Source: Ilumatobacter fluminis
GTDB lineage: Bacteria > Actinomycetota > Acidimicrobiia > Acidimicrobiales > Ilumatobacteraceae
NCBI RefSeq assembly: GCF_004364865.1
Contig: NZ_SOAU01000001.1
Location: 1 to 64,000, forward strand
Direction of reading: 5' to 3'
Length of the DNA stretch: 64,000 bases
The notes under the pieces are model-generated. The model was not told the DNA's origin, did not search any database, and saw only the letters and a list, made by a program, of their open reading frames with translations. Below are positions 62,252 to 64,000 of this stretch, in pieces (position 1 is the stretch's first letter; every line of letters begins with the position of its first letter). A program made the position numbers and the translations under genes.

Positions 62252-62629
62252 TCAGGCGCCGGCGGCGATCGTTGCGGCGAGCGCGCCGGCGCCGAGCGCT
62301 GCGAAGCCACCGGCGTAGGCGAGCGTCTTGGTGCGGTGCTCGCCCGACAGCGAGGCGGCACCGGCGGCAGCGTCGGTGAGGTCGGCGGCGACCGACGCAG
62401 CGATCCACGGCACGACCGACGACCCGCGGGCGACGGCTGCGAGTGCGCCGGCACCGATCGCAAGGTCGCGGCCGCCGATGCCGCGGACGAGGGTGCGCGT
62501 CGAGGGGTCGTCGCGACCGACCCACGTCGAGCTCGGCCGTCGCGGTGCGGCGGCGAACCACAGGCCGGTCGCAGCGCGGGTCACCCCGACGGCGGCGGCG
62601 AACCAGAGCGCAACACGTTCGATCGACAT
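62252..62629 (-). CDS. Small multi-helix membrane protein
   Basis: A 125-aa protein with four predicted hydrophobic helices, e.g. VALWFAAAVGVTRAATGLWF and TLAYAGGFAALGAGALAATI. The pattern resembles DUF4267-type small membrane proteins; function unknown. ATG 62629 is used as it begins the first helix. Confidence 0.6.
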   Translation of the reverse strand: MSIERVALWFAAAVGVTRAATGLWFAAAPRRPSSTWVGRDDPSTRTLVRGIGGRDLAIGAGALAAVARGSSVVPWIAASVAADLTDAAAGAASLSGEHRTKTLAYAGGFAALGAGALAATIAAGA

Positions 62630-62667
62630 GTCGCCGCCGATACCCCTCCACACCGCCACCCCAAACC

Positions 62668-62731
62668 GGGTTAGGTGCCAGAGGTGACGGGTGAGGCGCA
62701 GCCGAACCCGTTACCGGCGGTCACCTGACCC
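62668..62731. repeat. Family D palindromic repeat
   Basis: A copy starting GGGTTAGGTGCCAGAGGTG and ending GTCACCTGACC with the usual CGTTACCGGCGG central portion. It lies between the small membrane gene and the ClC gene. Confidence 0.85.
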
Positions 62732-62799
62732 GGGGTTTCTGTGGGTCGTCCCGACGACTCGAGTGCTCGGGATCGCGGACCCGGGTGTGGTGCGCGTCG

Positions 62800-63987
62800 T
62801 CAGGCGGGTTCGGGTTCGTCGGGCTCGGGGATGACGCCGGAGGTGCGGAGGAGGGCGAGGACGACGACGGCGGCGACGCTGCCGATCACCATGACGAAGC
62901 CGTACGAGATCGGCACGACGTACAGCGTGAGCACCAGCGCCAGCGGCACGTTGCCCTTCACCAGGACCGTGCTCACCGCTGCCAGCGCCGCGACCTGGAC
63001 GATGTCGGTCGTTGCGCCGACGACGTCGGCGGCCACGATCGCGAACGCACCGATCGACGTGTACAGCGGGAAGATCGGCCCGCCACGCCACCCGGTCGAC
63101 ACGGCGATGAGCAAGGCCGCGAACTTCGCAACCGTCACGTACAGCAGGGCCCCGTCGCTCTCGAACGGCAGCTGCTGGAACTGCATCTGGCCCGAGAACA
63201 GCACGATCTCGTTGCCGAGCGCCAAGATGGCGAACAACAAGCCGCCGACCATGCCGTACACGATCGGCGATCGCTCGTAGCGGGTGGATCGTTCGCACCG
63301 CTGGATCACCACGAGTGCGAGCAGGGTCGGCACGGTGACGAGCACGGCGGTGACGAACGCGGTAGCGGCGTCACCCACCGCCCATTCGCCGTCGAAGCGA
63401 TCGAACCGGAAGCCCATGTCGATCCCGCCGAACGGCATCCATCGGTAGGCGACCAGGCTGGTGATGCCGGCGACCCAGTACGGCGACTTCGCGAACTGCT
63501 CGGGCAACATGTCGATCCGCTCGGCGCCCCACACCTGACGGACCAGGCTGCCGACCGATCGGATCCGCACCGCCGACCATGCCGCCATGCCACCGGCCAC
63601 ACCGACGATCGCTGCTTCGAAGCCGACGGGACCACCGAGGATCAAGATGACGGCTGCGGCGAGCATGGTCTTGGGTGCGATGCTCGGTGCGAGCCGCTCG
63701 CCCGACTTCCACGTCTCGAGCGCGACCTCCATGGCCTGGGGGTGGTCGCCGATCCACAGGTGGACGAGGCCGACGAGGAGCCCGCCGACGACGGGCACCG
63801 CGATCGTGAACCACGAACCGTACGGGTCGACCCCGAGCGCGTCGGGCACGTCGCCCCACACGAAATCGATCCCGTGCTCGTAGCACCAGATGAACGCCGC
63901 CGTGATGACGGCGGCGATCGCACCCGTGACGATGGCCGTGGCGAAGAGGGCGCCGACGGATCCGAGGCGGTTCACACGATCCTGCAC
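62800..63987 (-). CDS. ClC-family chloride channel/transporter
   Basis: Integral membrane protein of 395 aa with about ten helices, of the ClC chloride channel or H+/Cl- antiporter family. The signature regions are GGPVGFEAAIVGVAGGMAAW (GxGxPxGxE-type, with GGPVGFE) and GWRGGPIFPLYTSIGA (GGxFxPxL-type). The first ion-selectivity stretch GSGIP is not obvious. Nearly complete within the window, ending 14 nt before its edge. Could be a fluoride/chloride exporter. Confidence 0.82.
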   Translation of the reverse strand: MQDRVNRLGSVGALFATAIVTGAIAAVITAAFIWCYEHGIDFVWGDVPDALGVDPYGSWFTIAVPVVGGLLVGLVHLWIGDHPQAMEVALETWKSGERLAPSIAPKTMLAAAVILILGGPVGFEAAIVGVAGGMAAWSAVRIRSVGSLVRQVWGAERIDMLPEQFAKSPYWVAGITSLVAYRWMPFGGIDMGFRFDRFDGEWAVGDAATAFVTAVLVTVPTLLALVVIQRCERSTRYERSPIVYGMVGGLLFAILALGNEIVLFSGQMQFQQLPFESDGALLYVTVAKFAALLIAVSTGWRGGPIFPLYTSIGAFAIVAADVVGATTDIVQVAALAAVSTVLVKGNVPLALVLTLYVVPISYGFVMVIGSVAAVVVLALLRTSGVIPEPDEPEPA

Positions 63988-64000
63988 CTGCGCAGAGTAA

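Overview
The window is about 64 kb of very GC-rich, gene-dense DNA and looks like a chromosome segment of an actinobacterium, most plausibly an aquatic member of the Acidimicrobiia (Ilumatobacter-like). That placement is an inference. It rests on the base composition, an F420-type PPOX oxidoreductase, a wax ester synthase/DGAT, Thr-rich lipoprotein linkers, a heliorhodopsin, and frequent TAnnnT hexamers only 6-8 nt before start codons, as expected for leaderless mRNAs. I annotate 64 protein genes and one 14-codon mini-ORF. I saw no rRNA, tRNA, CRISPR, phage or transposase gene.

Layout. 0-4.2 kb: envelope and lysine/threonine pathway genes (lipoprotein hydrolase, asd, M23 peptidase, L,D-transpeptidase). 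4.2-8 kb: ceramidase-like secreted protein, CYTH, MazG, DAG-kinase-like protein. 8-11.7 kb: peroxide defence, namely a glutathione peroxidase whose catalytic codon is an in-frame TGA, a methyltransferase, ahpC and ahpF. 12-24.8 kb: mixed metabolism (YdeI-like protein, threonine aldolase, gluQ, 2OG oxygenase, second L,D-transpeptidase, polyol dehydrogenase, WS/DGAT, rhodanese, aroK). 24.9-31.7 kb: secreted RCC1-repeat and beta-helix proteins, enoyl-CoA hydratase, heliorhodopsin. 32-35.5 kb: a Fur-family regulator divergent from a cbiMQO nickel/cobalt ECF transporter with a Nur-box-like operator between them. 37-45.2 kb: sulfur block (Rrf2 regulator, cysQ, cysD, cysNC) interrupted by a large SdrD-like surface protein. 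45-55 kb: small oxidoreductases and hydrolases, a TetR/hydrolase pair, a CoA-transferase, and a four-gene SRPBCC/FAD/DUF1365/CFA-synthase lipid operon. 55-64 kb: a second lipoprotein hydrolase, gluconokinase, MFS, LysM L,D-transpeptidase, catalase and a ClC channel.

The most notable item is the selenoprotein glutathione peroxidase at 8032-8505. The TGA sits exactly where the family has its catalytic Sec or Cys, the reading frame continues for another 121 codons with all GPx motifs, and a 7-bp hairpin with a GGUC loop follows 21 nt downstream, as in bacterial SECIS elements. Standard gene calling would truncate this gene or start it late at 8200. The second theme is intergenic: at least six families of palindromic repeats, many bounded by GGGTC/GACCC, occupy most intergenic gaps. 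One family is built from 27-nt palindromes spaced about 43-57 nt apart with an asymmetric centre, an arrangement like REP/BIME elements.
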